A stretch of DNA of 64,000 nt from Cucumis sativus (GCF_000004075.3 NC_026657.2:5084001-5148000), one strand, 5' to 3'; numbered from the stretch's first letter, positions 23,328 through 37,745 are shown. Numbers and translations: made by a program. Notes: generated by a model from the sequence alone, not told the origin.

Positions 23328-23647
23328 CGATCATAAATACTACAATGTACAACTTTTTTTGCAAGATTAATAAATGTTGATTTTTATATTTTTTGAAATG
23401 TATGACATTTGTAAGTGTCACCAAACTATGTATGGGCGGATCAATTAAGGGGTCGAGGGGAGCACGTGCCCCCCATCATATTTCCGGTTTTTGTATTTTA
23501 ATATTAATTTTGAAGTGTTAAATTATAATATATCTTAAATAATGCTTTAATTTTACTATATTTTGCATTTGGTATAGTAGTTGTGGCCCTCATTTAAAAC
23601 TCTAGGGTTGTAGGTTCAAACCCCTACATATGATTTTTGGATACGCT

Positions 23648-23740
23648 GCTAAGTGACTATTAAGATTGTAATTAGGTCGCTAAGTGACTATTAAGATTGT
23701 AATTAGGTCGCTAAGTGACTATTAAGATTGTAATTAGGTG
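23648..23740. repeat. 31-bp tandem repeat, three copies
   Basis: The unit beginning gctaagtgactattaagatt starts at 23648, 23679 and 23710 with no visible differences between copies, so it is recent or homogenised. It lies between the CACTA element and the MULE relic. Confidence 0.9.
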
Positions 23741-23989
23741 ATGAACCAGTAAGTATTTCAATTCAAGGTGAAATATTGAAGGATAAGAAGTTTAATTTTC
23801 AAATTGATAAAAAAAGTTAAAGAATAGGAGGGTAATATTTTTATGTTACCATATAACATTTTCATTGTTCTTCTCGTCCTTCTAAATCCTTCTTTTCCTT
23901 TTCATTGTCCTTTTCAGCCTTAAATTATATTGTTGTTGAAGTAATTTGGGTGATATGTGTAGCAAAATTGCTTCACCTTTGGACCAGTC

Positions 23990-24960
23990 ATTAATTTTAA
24001 AATTGAGCGTGTCAAGAGATTCATTTAATAATGCATAGCAAAAGACGAAAAGGGTGACAATAACAATGCCATTGTTTTGTTCTATTTCATATCTTTTAAC
24101 TTTTTATTCCATAACCCTATGATACTTTGCATGGCTTCTCGAATGAAAATGCAAAGAATGCTCCCTTACTTAACGTCAACAACAACAACTTAGTTTACAT
24201 AAAAACCAAGTTGGCCATTGACCACGACATATCATATATTCTCTCCGAGTCAATAACGCACCAAATGCAAGTAGTACAATTTGAGAATTACCATCAATAG
24301 TATGCAGACAAACGTGTTAGCGTACCCAGGTATTTATTCTTCATGAATGCACTATCAACTGAAATTATTGGTAAACAATAATTCTATGCATCGATAGAAG
24401 CAACAAGATTCATGAAATAATACTTAAACCTACCTTCGCTTTCTGCTTCTTTGATAGTATATGTTCATGTAAATAGTGAAACGAAAAATGAGCTACGCTT
24501 GATAACTTAGAATGTATCATACTTGAATTACATTGTATTTATGAAAGCATGTGTACTTGAATTATTCGAATCAATGTAGTAGAGAATGTTGACAACATGG
24601 CATTATAAGGCCTCTGGAGTACCCCTAATAGAATTCAAAGCAATTTCACACCCTCTCCGAGCCTTGTCACAACTAGCTTACATACACTCCCATGATGCAT
24701 TTTTATACAATTAACAACATCAGAAAAATGGCTTTGTACACTAGAAATAATCTAAGATGTTGCTTGCCTAAGATCATCTTTTACTATGCATGTCAACCAG
24801 CACACGGGTGCTGGGTATTTGTGAATTTACGAACTATCCAAATATCACTTTTATTAAATATAGAATTATCACGTAAATACCAAGGACATGACGGATCCTT
24901 ATATCAAATATCTAATGAGATACAATTCGACCTAATCATAATAAGTTCAAAACTATTGTT
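23990..24960 (-). mobile_element. MULE (MuDR-like) transposase relic
   Basis: On the minus strand several blocks recall MULE transposases in the right order. Near 24830 is WIVRKFTNT, like the DNA-binding 'fkIkkFnnvHtC' motif. Near 24690-24600 is IMGVYVS followed by a KARRGCEIALNSIRGTPEALY-like block split over frames. Near 24350-24300 is an ISVDSAFMKNKYLG block, corresponding to the catalytic-core 'vDGtflKnkY.G'. Near 24230-24200 is a DMSWS-like block. The first catalytic Asp is retained in VDSAF but the frame is interrupted many times (stops and frameshifts), so no product is possible. Terminal inverted repeats were not located. Confidence 0.6.
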
Positions 24961-27631
24961 AATAGCAAACAATAAATAGCTTTTTAGTTTCAATATTGAT
25001 TTGCTTATAACATTAATCCTACTTTAATAGGAATTTCAGCGTGAGATGATTCAAATGCATCAAAGTCAATAATTTTGGTGCCATGATGTGAATGTTAAGA
25101 TCTAGGTATTTCACTATTTAAATACGCTATACTTCTAGCAACACTCGCTAATATAGAGTTCAGCAATCACAAATAAATCCTTATAGAAGAATTTCGATAG
25201 AACTAACATAAGCCAAGAAACATTTTTATCGTTCTCGCCAATTTGAATGAGATTGGAATGGTTGCGACCATCCTAGTAAATTGTCAAACGAGAAATAGAT
25301 AGATTGGCAAATGGAAAAAGTTTACCTTGAATATAATACATTCAACAGATTGTTGAAACGAAGTTGCAAATAAAACATAGCCCGATAATCATGATACTAG
25401 GAAGTTATGATCCATCTACCATAAAAAATAGTCTTTACTCGTTGTAAATTAATAACAAAAACTTCTTGATTACAATTCTATTCTTGTCTTCCAATTGTAT
25501 AATAGACACGAACTTTTTAAAATATATTGCTATAGGTCGATCTAGTACATATAAAATAATTAACATGCAAATCATTTCAAACAAGTAAAATATAGTCTAA
25601 AATTAGTTTAAATACAACTTTAATTAAAATAATAAAAACGTATAAGAGAAACATACAATTTCCAAAATCCAACTTTAAAAATACAAATATATATTAAAAA
25701 TACATATATTCAAAAATTTATTAAAGATATATCATACAACTACTAAATATCTTTAAACTTGAATTAAAAATGTATTTAAAATACAACTAGATCCATTGAG
25801 ATTCAGTTCTTAAATTTCGATTCATTTACGATATAATCTCATAACCAATAATTGAGTAAAATACACTGTGTTTCATAAAATCGATCACCTTATCAATATT
25901 CACTATTACAGTTACAAAATCGAGATACATTTAAAATGCATTGTATGCAGTAAAGATGATTTACCCACAACCATAGGTAAAAATGGAATATTTAGAAAAC
26001 TAGAAATGTGGGTGTCACAACTTTGTTAAAAGTCTTATACTCGTCGGTTATATCTATATTTGAAAGGGGCACCTCCAATTTTGTCATTGTAACAAATTTC
26101 ACTCTATATAAATGGTGTGATTATGGCAACCTAGCCCACCTCCATATACATCTAACTCAAACAGCCCATCAATCATAACCATCACCCTAATTTCAAAGAA
26201 GTAGGAAAAACAAGAAAACTAGAGGTTGTTTGAGTCATAACTAACTCACCTTTTACTGCAACAAATATTATTAAAAGTCTTCAATTAGCTATATAAACGA
26301 CACTATTTCAAAGCCGTATCTGATATTGTATATATTTACTATTTGCTACACTTTTAATACTATTTTACATTATGTCGTTTTTCTATTCTTTTCTACAGTA
26401 TTTACTATTTCCTTCTCAAATTAATTAAAATAGTTTTCACCTTAATTTCATCCCATTGCAATCCAAAGTAAAATATAATTTACACTCCAAACATAAACTA
26501 TTGTACTTCGATTATAATAATTTAGGACGAATAACCAACTTTTGGACCCAAACAATGCCATCAATTGTAAATTGAAAAAAAAAAAAAAAACCACATATGA
26601 TTATCCCCATCCTCCTCCGACCTCCATAGCTTCCCTCTACACCGATCTTCCCGTTTCCTCAATGGTTCAACGATCTATAGCTCCATCGTCCCCGCACCAT
26701 CATTCTCTTTGAGTTCAACATTTTAGATAAGTTTTTTTTTCTCTTTCTATTTTCTTTTTGTTGAAAAAATTGGCACTAACTAAAGAGACACTCACTTGGA
26801 AGAAAGAAAGTTTTATTGAGACAATTTACAAATGATGGACACTTTTAGAGGGAACACTGCTCACTCTCACTTAAAATTTCTTACTAACTCTCTTTCTCTC
26901 TTCCTCATCCACTAGGATAGTGTTGAAAAATGTGAGTAATTGAAAATAAAATGGAAATGAGAACTGTGAAGCGTGAAACAGTATTTGGATTGAAAACTGT
27001 TGGAATGAAAATTAGTTTTGTAAAACAAGTCGAACCTAATAATACACACACACTCCAAACATGGAATTGGGATTAAATTACATTACTAACTCATTCTATT
27101 ACGGACCACCAAAGACCCTCTATAAAAGGGAAGGAGGTCTTCCATTTCATCATGAACAACTCACCCTTCACCAGAGAAATAAAATTGTGCTATAAGGAGG
27201 CATCACTATCACTAAGATAGTATCCAAGCACAACATTGCTGATCCTTTATAAAGATTCTCATAGTTAAAGTATTTGACAGTTATTTATAGAATCCAGACC
27301 TAAAAGATATGCATCATAGACTGAAGTACAAAATAATTAATTTATCTTTAAAAATTCGTTAAACATTAGAGAGAATAATATTTGAGAAGATGATCATAAG
27401 TAACTAACACGATTTTGATCTATTTGGATCATATATTTTATTTTTCAAAATAAAAAAAAAAGATAGTAAACTCACTTTCTATAGAAAAAAAATCTTTTTT
27501 CTTTCAATTTGTAATCAGAACACAATAATATATATAATATAACAACAAATAAAATAAAAAAAATAAAAAAACAAACGAAAAAGAAAATCCAATTGAAAGG
27601 CAAGAAAATGCCAAAGATAAGATATGTTGAT
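24961..27631. other. AT-rich spacer downstream of CNGC4
   Basis: No gene recognised. The part next to 27632 should hold the CNGC4 3'UTR and polyadenylation region. An A-run lies at about 26574-26590. Confidence 0.45.
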
Positions 27632-30600
27632 TCAAAAATCAAAGTGGTCGTGGTTGGGCTTTGGAGAAGTAAGCAACGCCGTATAGAGGCGGAGGCGATC
27701 CTCCCCCAAGGAAGAGCACCGTGAGAGTGGGCGGCGGGGCCGAATAAAGGACAAGGACGTGAGTGTGAGACGATGGCGATATCGGCGCCAGGCTAGCTGG
27801 ATGGCAACAGCAGCCCAAGTGCGCCAGCCTGGGGAGTAGTAGCGGGCACTGCGCTTGACCTTGTCATTGACAAAGGTGTAGCGGAAGTGCTGGGTTACAT
27901 ACTTGACATCCTCGGCCTCCAAGCTGAAGGCTTCAGTGGTCTCCAGTGTCACGAGAGTAAAGGAGGAGGGTGGAAGGCGCTCTATGAAAGGGCGGCGGAG
28001 GCACCAGGATAGAAGCTCGTCGCCGCTGAAGTTGCCGGGGCCCAACATGCAGCAGCTTTTTACGCCGTCGCGTAGGACTTGGCTGCTTTGGAGATGCCCT
28101 CGCACTACGAATAGCATTCTTTGTACTGGATCTCCTTCTCTTGTTATCTAAACATCCACATTACACAATTTTCAACTAACATTAACAACACTCTCATTTT
28201 TTAATCAACTTCCCTTTAAATTCTTAACAAATTTTTTTTTTAAAAAAAACTACCCTTTTGAATTTTGGATTTTTAGAAACACTTTTAGAAGTGAATAATA
28301 AAACCAAAAAAAAGAAGAAAAATTAGGGTTTCAGTTGAAACTCACGGTTTCGCCCTTAGTGAAGATGAGGGACTTGACACGATCACAAATGTTCTCAAGA
28401 ACAAGATCATCCATATGTTGAAACAATGGCACCTGCCTGACTAGATCCAAGCAAAGGTGATACTTTATGTCTCGTCTAAGCCCTTCCGGTAGGTTTTTTA
28501 TCATCTCGCACTCGTCCACACCCCGCATCGCCGCCCACCGTTGGCGTTCATAGTTCCGAACACGCTGCCGAAACCCTTGTGGCAGCCTTCGCTTCCTCAT
28601 CCACCACTCTAGGTTCCTCATCTTCAGCTGCATTCCTTGTTTTTTTGACGTTGTTGCATGTAGAAACACCTTCGTAAACACATAAATACTACCAAATTGG
28701 CTTCATTTTCATTGGGTTTTTTTCTTTTTAAATTCAACAGAAACTAAGAACCAGCTGACTTCTAAAACACAAAAAATTAAAAATTAAAAGTAACAAAAGA
28801 TTTATTTCCAATTGTTAAAACTGAACCTGAATATTAAAAGCTAAAACATTTAATTACAAAAAAAGAAAAGACAAAAAAGGGTACCTTGATATTTCCAATC
28901 AACATGGTGACCAATAAGAGTCCACTGGTGAGAACAATGATATTGAACACTACTTCCAGCCATTCAGTTGTGCTTTCCAAATTCCCAAAGGTACTGTCTC
29001 CTCACACACATCCAATTCCACAAAATTAAAATATAAAATTATATAAACCCCATTGTTTAAAATAAAATTAAACGTTTGTTTTTAAATGTCAGATATTTTA
29101 AAATAAATTTTCTTCTGTATAAGCTTATGTAATCGAAGTTGATGCATGAAGATAAATATGCAATATATATCTAAAAGAAAATGGAAACGGCGGAATTAGA
29201 TACCTAAGAGTCATGAGGCCCCAAAAGATGGGGAAAAGGATTTTCTCCAACCGACTTTGATTGACAACAAGTTGAACAGTCCATTTATAAGCTCCATAAT
29301 CAAAGTTATCAGCAGTATCTAAACACATGAATTTTGATAGCCTATTGTTTGCCCAATCAAACCTTCCTCCATCTCTTCCCATTCTCATATTGTTTGGTCC
29401 ATAGAAGATTGGGTCTTTGCATGATAACAACCTCAGCCCACAGCTGTTGGTTGTTGCTGATCTACATTGCTCTTTTAGACATTTTGCTGCTCTTTGTACC
29501 CCTAATAGATACCAACATGCACCTGCAGCCTTCATTCGTGTATATACATTATATACACTTTTCCAAAGCTATTGTGTTGCTTTTGCAAATGAAAATTTCA
29601 TATTTTGATTCCAAAACACACACGTGCTTATGGTTTTGCAGGAAAATAAGCAACAGAAATAACAGGGAAATTTAAAGATAGACAATAAAACTAAAAACAT
29701 AAGAATTAATAATCAATGTGAGAAAAAACTCCAAACTTGAGAAAGAATTATGTGTTAGAAAATTTCTGCTAGGGTAAAAGATTATTACAATATTTTTCCT
29801 AATCTCAGATTGAAACAAGAAAACTTTCTTAAAGCATTTTTATAACTTCGCCATCTCACGTTTTTTCAGTTTTTAAAGTAGAGAATATAAAAAGAAAATT
29901 TAATTAAAGTTAACACAGTCAAGCTTTAAAGAGTTTATTCTAATTGGAACAATTTGAAATAAAAAACATAACGTTAGATAAGTACTGCACTTCTAATATT
30001 TTGCTAAATCTTTTAAATTTAATGTAATTAAAATCAGCATCCTAGAATCATGAAACTAGCTTAAATAGGGATGGTTCGTGTTGGAAAGAAACTTTTTGCT
30101 CAAGCTACTTGTATTGTTGTTGATCACTTCAATCTAATCTAGTTCTTTAATTTTGTGATGTTGATTCAAATCTCAAACTAACACTCATATTTATACACAA
30201 ATGATAGCCCTATACACAATATCTAGTAGTTATAAATGACTTTCTAAAATATTCTTTACACAATTACGTTTGTGGTATCGTATTACAAATAGGGAAATCT
30301 TTTTAGAAAGTTGTAAGAGATAGTAGTGTTGTTAGGTTGAAATGGAAGTTCAGATACAATTAATTGTAGGGAATAAAGAAAAAAGAAGGGTGGGGGTTGG
30401 GGATGAAGTTGAACTAGAAGCAAAACTTACATGGGCAGCAACAAAGTAAGCAATGAGATTGAGAGCAATGCCCCACCAAACAGTGCCAAAGATGTAACCA
30501 GAAAGGTTTTGGAGACGTCGTAGTAAGCAAACAGAATGGTACAATTTTGGTAAATATTGAAACAAAAAAACTATCAATAAGACTGTCATCACCGATGTCA

Positions 30601-32802
30601 CTAATCCTTCTTTCATTATTCTAGGAATTACTATCCATAATACAACCTGCAAACAACATCCAAATCATTTCAATAAAACATCAGATTTTGAAGAATAATT
30701 GTTTTCTTATTATATTTTCAAAATTAACACTTTTCCAAGTTAGGATTATAACAGTTTTTTTATTTCCTCACATATTTAACAGTATGGGAATCACATAGAA
30801 AACGAAAATAGATCGAATCCCAATATATTCCCGAATCAAAATCAAAATCAGAATCAGAATGAGGAACTAAAAAGAAATAAAAAACAAGAGATGTTGAGAA
30901 ATTAGAAAACGGAAAGGGGGAATTCATAATTGTCCTCCTACGCTACACAAAAAGACATCCAAATTTCACATGTTCTTCTGCCAAACACTCAACAGTTTCC
31001 CAAACATCACATTCTATTATTGATTCGTTTACTCCCCTAAAATAAAATTTTAAACTTTTTTTTTTTTTGTTCCAATAATGTATTTCATAATTATATGACA
31101 CTTTATGTTAAATCACAATTATATTTAGAAAAAAAATTATATTGTATAATTTTGAAAATTTTGTTTTCATTCTTTTTATTTTTTCAGAATTATTTGTTGG
31201 GTTTAGTTATTAGAAGTTTAATCTTTTTTGAAGAAATAAAAAACGAGGAAAGATGTGTGAAGAACATTTTCTGACAAAGGAGGGCATAGATATTATTCAT
31301 AATTGTTCCATTATTCTTTATTTTTAGCCATTTCAATTTTTTCTAAAAATTTAACTGTTTTTTGTTTTCTCTTTTTTTTTTTAACTAATTGTTTTCAATT
31401 TTTTACATGAAAGTTTTGGAAATTTAATAAATTTTCAAATTTTTTTCAAGGATGATAAAATTCATGTTAAGGTAACTATGGGAAGTAAAAACAAATTTCA
31501 ATAGAAAAGTACATGGGTGCTTTTCTCTTGTATGATTTTGGTTGGGACATTTTTTAAAATAACAAAATTAATTAAAATATTTACAAATTATAGCAAAATT
31601 TTAAATTTGATCAATAACAAATTGATAATGTCTATCAATGTCACTTATTGAAGGATATAAGGGTCTACCAATGTCTATTAATGAAAGAATATGAAATTCT
31701 ACTATATGTTAGTAAATATTTTATCAAATTCACTATTTTTCACAATTTCTCGTTTTACTAAATTGTTCCGATGGCAAATTCATCTTACTTTTTTCAAAAT
31801 ATTTTAATTTTTTTAATACATGTCATAAGCTTGAAATGTATAAAGATGAATGTACTCAATATGCATCTTCTAAGTATTGCTTAAAATAGATATTGATCCA
31901 TGCTTTTGGACATGTAATTTTTTTACCAAAGAATTGAAGTAGAAGTTGGAGATGGAGATTTCCATCTTCTATGTAGATCAAAGACTAAAAAAACACTAAT
32001 TATATGACTTATTAACTTTCTAATTAAATAATTTCACTGGTTACTCCAAAACTCCCTTTCCCTCTATATGTTAGTATAAGAACTAAAAGGATACAAATCC
32101 AACTAACAGATTTGAAAATATTTGTTGGGTTAGGGGGAGTGTTAAAGAAAAAACGCATTAATTTTGATTTATAAAAACTAAACAACTCTACTGTTTCAGT
32201 TTGTGAATGGATCGAGTTATTAAAATAGAAATTTTATAGAATGAAAAGAAGAATATATATAATATGCATAATTTCATGCATGTGGGTATTGGGTTTAGGT
32301 AAAAACAATATACCTGAGGAAAAGGAAGAATGACAAAGAGATCAAAAAAGAAGCCTTTCTTGGACTTCAAATACCGGAGAGCGACGGCGCGTGGGCTACT
32401 ATCGCAAAGCCGTCTATTTTCACCCCTCCCATCACCCTCCCCGCTACCAGCAAAGGATGACTTTGTAGCAGTCTTGAGCTGAAGCCACATATTCCAAAGG
32501 TGCAAAGCATCGCCCATGCAGCGGAGGACGGTCACGGTGATGGCCAACCACCCGTCAATAAAAACGCACATCCACGACTCGCTTATGGATAGCGTGTAGA
32601 GAAACAAAGGGTCGACGAACAGGCCCGCTGCACAGACGAGGAGGAAGACCCAATTCCATTCTCGAACCCATTTGGATGTTGGGTCGAGAACTGAAGCAAC
32701 TCCGTATAAGCTCTGACAAAACGCAGCGTTGGAGTGTTCTTCTTCTTCTGATTCTTGGTGGTCTAGCTCTTCGTCATCGGATGTTAGGGAGGTGGTGGCC
32801 AT
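27632..32802 (-). CDS. CNGC4: Cyclic nucleotide-gated ion channel 4 type (CNGC4/HLM1/DND2)
   Basis: Plasma-membrane cation channel subunit; in Arabidopsis CNGC4 pairs with CNGC2 in immune calcium signalling and cell-death control. Exons 32802-32314, 30646-30431, 29529-29204, 28993-28885, 28669-28346 and 28147-27632 give 659 residues (Arabidopsis about 694), all phases closing. S1 is near residues 50-71, S2 79-102, S3 150-170, S4 182-205, S5 214-235, the pore helix and filter around 325-348 (LMTLSTFGN), and S6 354-380. The cyclic-nucleotide-binding domain spans about 450-570 with FSGDELLSW at 528-536, and a calmodulin-binding IQ motif (AAVAIQLAWRRYRHRL) is at 600-615. The N-terminus is acidic (SDDEELDHQESEEEE). 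Start: first Met in frame after the leader, matching the MAT- start of the homologue. Intron 1 (about 1.67 kb) and intron 2 (about 0.9 kb) are the longest. Confidence 0.96.
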
Positions 32803-33959
32803 GGATGAAGGGAGAGTTATGGAGGAGGGTAGTGAGGTGTTATATTGTTGTTTTGTTGGATGTGAGAATGTGAGTTTTGGAGTGTTAAAGATAGAAGTGA
32901 CAAAAAAGGAATTATTAAGAGAGGTGGAGGATTGAGGAATAATATAAATGCAAAAGGGGAACCCCAACCCCAACAGAGATTTCATCAATAACGACAATAT
33001 TAGTTCTTAATTTACAAATTTATCCTTCTCTATTTCACAACCTCCAAAAACACCTTCCCCATCTTTTGTTTGATTTATAGAACGGGTGCAAGTCGGTTCA
33101 GTTTTCTTAATATATTTGGCTACAACTACTAACATTCCAATCAATACGTTTCCTTTTTGTTAATAACACTTTTAACCTTTCCTCTAATTCAATTCTGATT
33201 TTATTCTTCTTTTCTTTTCTCTAAATCTGAACGTGGGGAGAAATTGTCCTTCTTTATTACCCTTTATTAGCGCCCTAAACCAACTCCAACATTATGGCTA
33301 TCAAAGTTTTTAACTAAAAATATGATTCCAAATGAATTCATCTTAGCTTTTAAAATCACTCTTTACTGTCATCACAACAACCAACTTTATTGAAATCTCT
33401 AAAATCTCCAAACTTCCAAGAAAGAGCATGGAATTAAAGAAAAATTCTTTAAATCACACCCCTACCAACCCTACTTAATTTATTATTAAAATCACTGACC
33501 ATTTAGCATCTAAGTGTATTAGTAACCACCCACTCTATTGTTGAAATGCCCTTTCCTCAATTGTGATACTAAAAGGAAGTTCAATGAATGACCTATACTA
33601 AAACAACACTTAATTAGAATCTATACTAAAAATAAGGTCAATGATTTGATTTTCATAATGGAACTAATAATAATAATAAAAGATAAAAAGTGAGTAAATT
33701 GCCTATAGTAAAAAAAATTTAAGTGGAGAATTGTTGAATGGAAAATTCTTTACCTAATAAGACCAAACAGTGTGATATAACTATGTTTTAAACGCCAATT
33801 CTTTATGGGATGCGAGAAGACTAAGCTATGTTTCAAATTCGATGCGAATGAAAACTTGATAGTCTTTCATGTTTTAGCAAGTTTTCAACTATGTAATATT
33901 GATCATGACTATGCGATAACATGAGCTACGCGAAAGGTTAGAACATCGTCTCATCGTAT

Positions 33960-34510
33960 ATATTGACATTCTAGGAGAGATGGTCGAGCATGATGAGATA
34001 TATTGATGTCATGATCTTTATTACATATTTAAAAGAGTCAAACGTTTTATTATCGTTTTGTATTTAATAAGTCAACCTAATCTCTCCATAAATAAAATTG
34101 TTACAAAATTAATTTTCCAAAAATTAATTTCCAACCGTCTATTGATAATTCTCTCACACTATATATACACTTTTTTCATTCTTTCATTATATATACGCGA
34201 CAAATTTTCATAAGCTAGAAAAAATTTCTTTCAAACTTCTTCTTTGAGTTTATCAAGCAATTTTGAGCGTTTATCTGAGTGCTGAGATTCCGATTGATTT
34301 ATATGCAAAATCAATTGAAAAACAAAGGTTTTTTTATCTTGGGGATGACGATGCAATAACTTTATTTGCACAAAGAAGCAGAGCCGCAAAACGACTTAAA
34401 GAGAGTGTGATCCGCGATTCAACCATTTATTAACTATTTGTTGTTTTTCTAGCTTTGCGTTCTGACCACTAAACGTTTTATCTACTTGACGAGATAAACA
34501 GTAAACTTTG
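33960..34510. mobile_element. Possible solo LTR fossil
   Basis: The stretch has an LTR-like order: AT-rich flank, a TATA-type run near 34160-34195 (tatatatacac, then tatatatacgcg), and a region of mixed composition to about 34500 containing 'gagagtgtgatccgcgattc'. No second copy or flanking duplication was found in the window. Family unknown, possibly Ty1/Copia; degraded. Confidence 0.25.
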
Positions 34511-36525
34511 AGTGAGACACAAGCCAAGTGCAAGGACAATTATATTTTATACTACACGAACAAGAAATGGATGAGTAGTACAAAAAAGAATGCCCCACAT
34601 TAATTAATACAAGAGAAATTCTGTAGAAGAAAATTTGAAAGGTTTAATAATAACTTTTTTACAACACTTTAAAAGTTTATTTTAGAAACCTTTTAGGACA
34701 AAGAGTTGAAATAAAATAGAATTTGTAAAAAACCTTTTTCTTTCAATCTAAAGAAACACCGTAAATCAATGATCAATTAAACTATATATTTGGATTGTGA
34801 ATATTGTTTTTTAGAAAAAGAAAATCAAAATTGATACACATAATTCCTTCTACTTTTTGTTTTGAAGAATTTTTAATCCACAAAATAATAAAACATTTTA
34901 AGGCCTATTGATCAAATTCAGTAGTAGAATAAATCAATAAAACAAAGGTCCTAATGATATCATCGGCAATGCAATTAAGTGCGGAATAATATGTGATGAG
35001 ATGAGATGGGGGATGGGAAGCATAGGAAGCATAGGAAGCATAGGAAGGAATAAAAGGATATTCTCCTCTTCTTCTTCTTTTTTTTTTTTTTTTTCTTAAT
35101 TCAAGATAGTAATATTACAAAAGAAAATAAAAATGAATAAATAAATTCTTTTTTTAAAAAAAGAAAAAACAGGTTGTGGCAACGTGATAAATTAAGATTA
35201 TTAGTTTAAGTATTTGAATTTTGAATAAAGATGAGTGTGGACAAACAACACCTAACTGTTTCTGAAGGTACTCAAAATTATACTCTCTAATTTGTCTTTT
35301 TTCATCTCAATAATTGAAAATAAACAACAAAATTTGATACATTATTTTCCCTAAAAATCTTATATTATTTTAATTATATAACAATTCCCTACCTTTTATC
35401 TCTTCTTCACCACCACAATACTGTTTGGAGACAAAAAAAAGTACAATAAAATCATCCAAAAGGACTCCCCATCTTCTCAACAAATTTAAAAGAAAAACAA
35501 AATAGATCAAGAATTAATGATATAATTTTCTATTTGATTTAATTCTCAACTTTTAAATGTTACAAATGAGATGAGAAGATTTAAACAAACATTGTCAATA
35601 GTAATCCATTTTTAAAATCCTATCTTATTAAACTCAACTTATAAATGCATTCCTACTGCATAAAACAATGAACGAGTTTATATTAAATAATAAAATAAGT
35701 TATTTTATTTACAAAATATAGGGATGAACGTTGAAATTTTGAGTGAGAATAAAATTTTTAACATTTATTATTTATTGTTTGTAAAAAAAACATGGCAAGT
35801 AAATTCAAATGGATTTGAATAATGGAATAATCCATATGACTTTATTAAGAAGTTTACAAAAAAGAAAAAAGAAGATGAAGGGCAATATAATTCAATATTA
35901 TGAGGGGGAGAGGGGTGGGGGGGAGAAAGGGATAAGTAAGGTAGGGGGAAAGTGACAGATGTTATTGGCTTTGGCTCATTTTGTGTTACAAGTTAAACAA
36001 CACAGGTTCTTTGAAGTTTCCTTCTTTTGTTTTCATTGATCACAACAATGTATATCATAATGCATCAAAACCCCATTTGTTTCATACTCATCTATTCCCA
36101 AACCAAAATACTCCACATTCTTCCTCTTCCTTCTCTTTCTATACAAACACTATTATAAATGGTCATCACAATGCCTACTTCTCACTTCCGTTACCACTTT
36201 GATGATACATGGCCATATAACTCAATAAAACATGGAGTTCATCAAATACTATTTTAGTCTTTGATGTACTTTAATACTTTCCATTGTCTAATTGTTCTTT
36301 AAAAAAATGTTATCTATTAATTACCATATCTCTGTGTATTTTCATTCCTAACATTTAATTTGTTTTCTATTGTATCTTGCATTTACTCAACATTAAGGCT
36401 CATCTTAACACATTATGAGTGGCTAAGGTAAGTTTTCTAACTCAGGATAGGATTGAAATTAAACCTATATTGTATATTTGGCTTGAGACTTGGTTTTTAG
36501 TTTTCATTATTAGTGAGTACTTGTT

Positions 36526-36629
36526 GATTTTGTACTGTTCTTGAATGAATATATACTTCAATTTCATGCTTTGAATTGATTTTGTACTGTTCTTGAATGA
36601 ATATATACTTCAATTTCATGCTTTGAATT
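36526..36629. repeat. Perfect 52-bp tandem duplication
   Basis: The unit starting gattttgtactgttcttgaa begins at 36526 and again at 36578; the two copies look identical, so the duplication is recent. Confidence 0.9.
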
Positions 36630-37745
36630 AATGAGTTATTTGCTCATCTCTCATTGATTCATTGGATGCTAGTGTGGAACCTCTTCGTATCTCATTAATC
36701 CAAGGGCATCATGTTAAAACTCACTTGGGTGTGGATTTTAGGTTATTGTTTACAATAACTCTTTCACAAGCATTATTGCATTGATTTATTGATTTGAAGA
36801 ACAAGTTGATAGTAACTCAGTTTTCCAGGTTATTAATCAACTTAGCTTGACTAACTTGCTCAATGCGGTAGTTCAATTAATATTATTTGAACCCAATTTG
36901 TTGAGCATCTAGAATGTATAAGAAATTTCTTCAAAAAAAAAAAAAAAAGAAGAAGAAGAAGAAGAAAAGGTTGTTTAAGAAATTAACCAACGCATTTGAA
37001 GATGTATATTGAGTTTTCTTGAGTATATTGGTTAAGAATTAGATCGGCAAACATTGCACATTTTTAGAAGTTCTATGATCAACCAAGCAAATGGCAAATG
37101 GGTGGATTCTGTATCTGTATCCCTAGGCTACATCTTCTACAACTTTTACTTTATCAAAAATATGAACAAACAGAAACAGATCATACACTTCCTAATTTTT
37201 CTCTCATACATCTAACAATCATACAAATGTTAACCACATTATTACGGTAGTCACTTTCAGTATAAGCCTCTTAATAAACAAAAAATTAGATTAGATCTCG
37301 TTTAGATTTTCATTGTGACTTGACCCTGCTTGATAGGAAAAAAAAAATTGAAAGAGGGACCCCAAGTTTCTAGAACAATGAATGACTCAATGTGGTCGGT
37401 CCCATAGAGAAAGATATCAGCATCTCTTGTTTAATTCATAGTTCGGTATGATCCTTTATCTGATATCATCAACAACCTCATCATCCACTACATGTGTAAT
37501 TTGGTTTTGGTTGGTCCTAAATTGTTAATCCTATACCAATTTTTAAGGATGCTAGAGATCAACAGAAGTAAGAAGGGAATAACATTTTGCCAAATTCGTT
37601 CATATCCCTCTATTATTGATCTTCCTTTTAGTGTCTGGTAAAGTAGGAAAAAGGTATAACATTTCTGCACAAAGAACATACATTTACCTTTTGTATGTGT
37701 AGAGAGAAGTTACACAATATATATTTACAGACTCCATCAGCTCAC

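Larger units (their letters stand above)
32803..37745. other. CNGC4 5' region and gene-poor spacer
   Basis: Bases 32803-33000 are the likely CNGC4 leader, with a weak minus-strand TATA-like word at about 32938-32946. The rest is AT-rich. It includes a possible solo LTR (about 33960-34510), a G-rich tract (35905-35930) and a 52-bp tandem duplication (36526-36629). A 73-codon open stretch at 35981-36202 has no family features and is not called. Confidence 0.45.

Noticed and set aside
22564-23336. Short open frames inside the first CACTA element
   Set aside because: They lack any protein family resemblance and overlap subterminal repeats; treated as element interior.
23440-23640. tRNA-like B-box word ggttcaaaccc and a GC-rich 'gcacgtgcccccc' stretch, suggesting a SINE or hAT end
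   Set aside because: No matching A-box at the right distance, no tail and no target duplication were found, so no element is called.
35981-36202. 73-codon plus-strand open frame
   Set aside because: His/Asn/Ser-rich, with no homology recalled and no promoter features.
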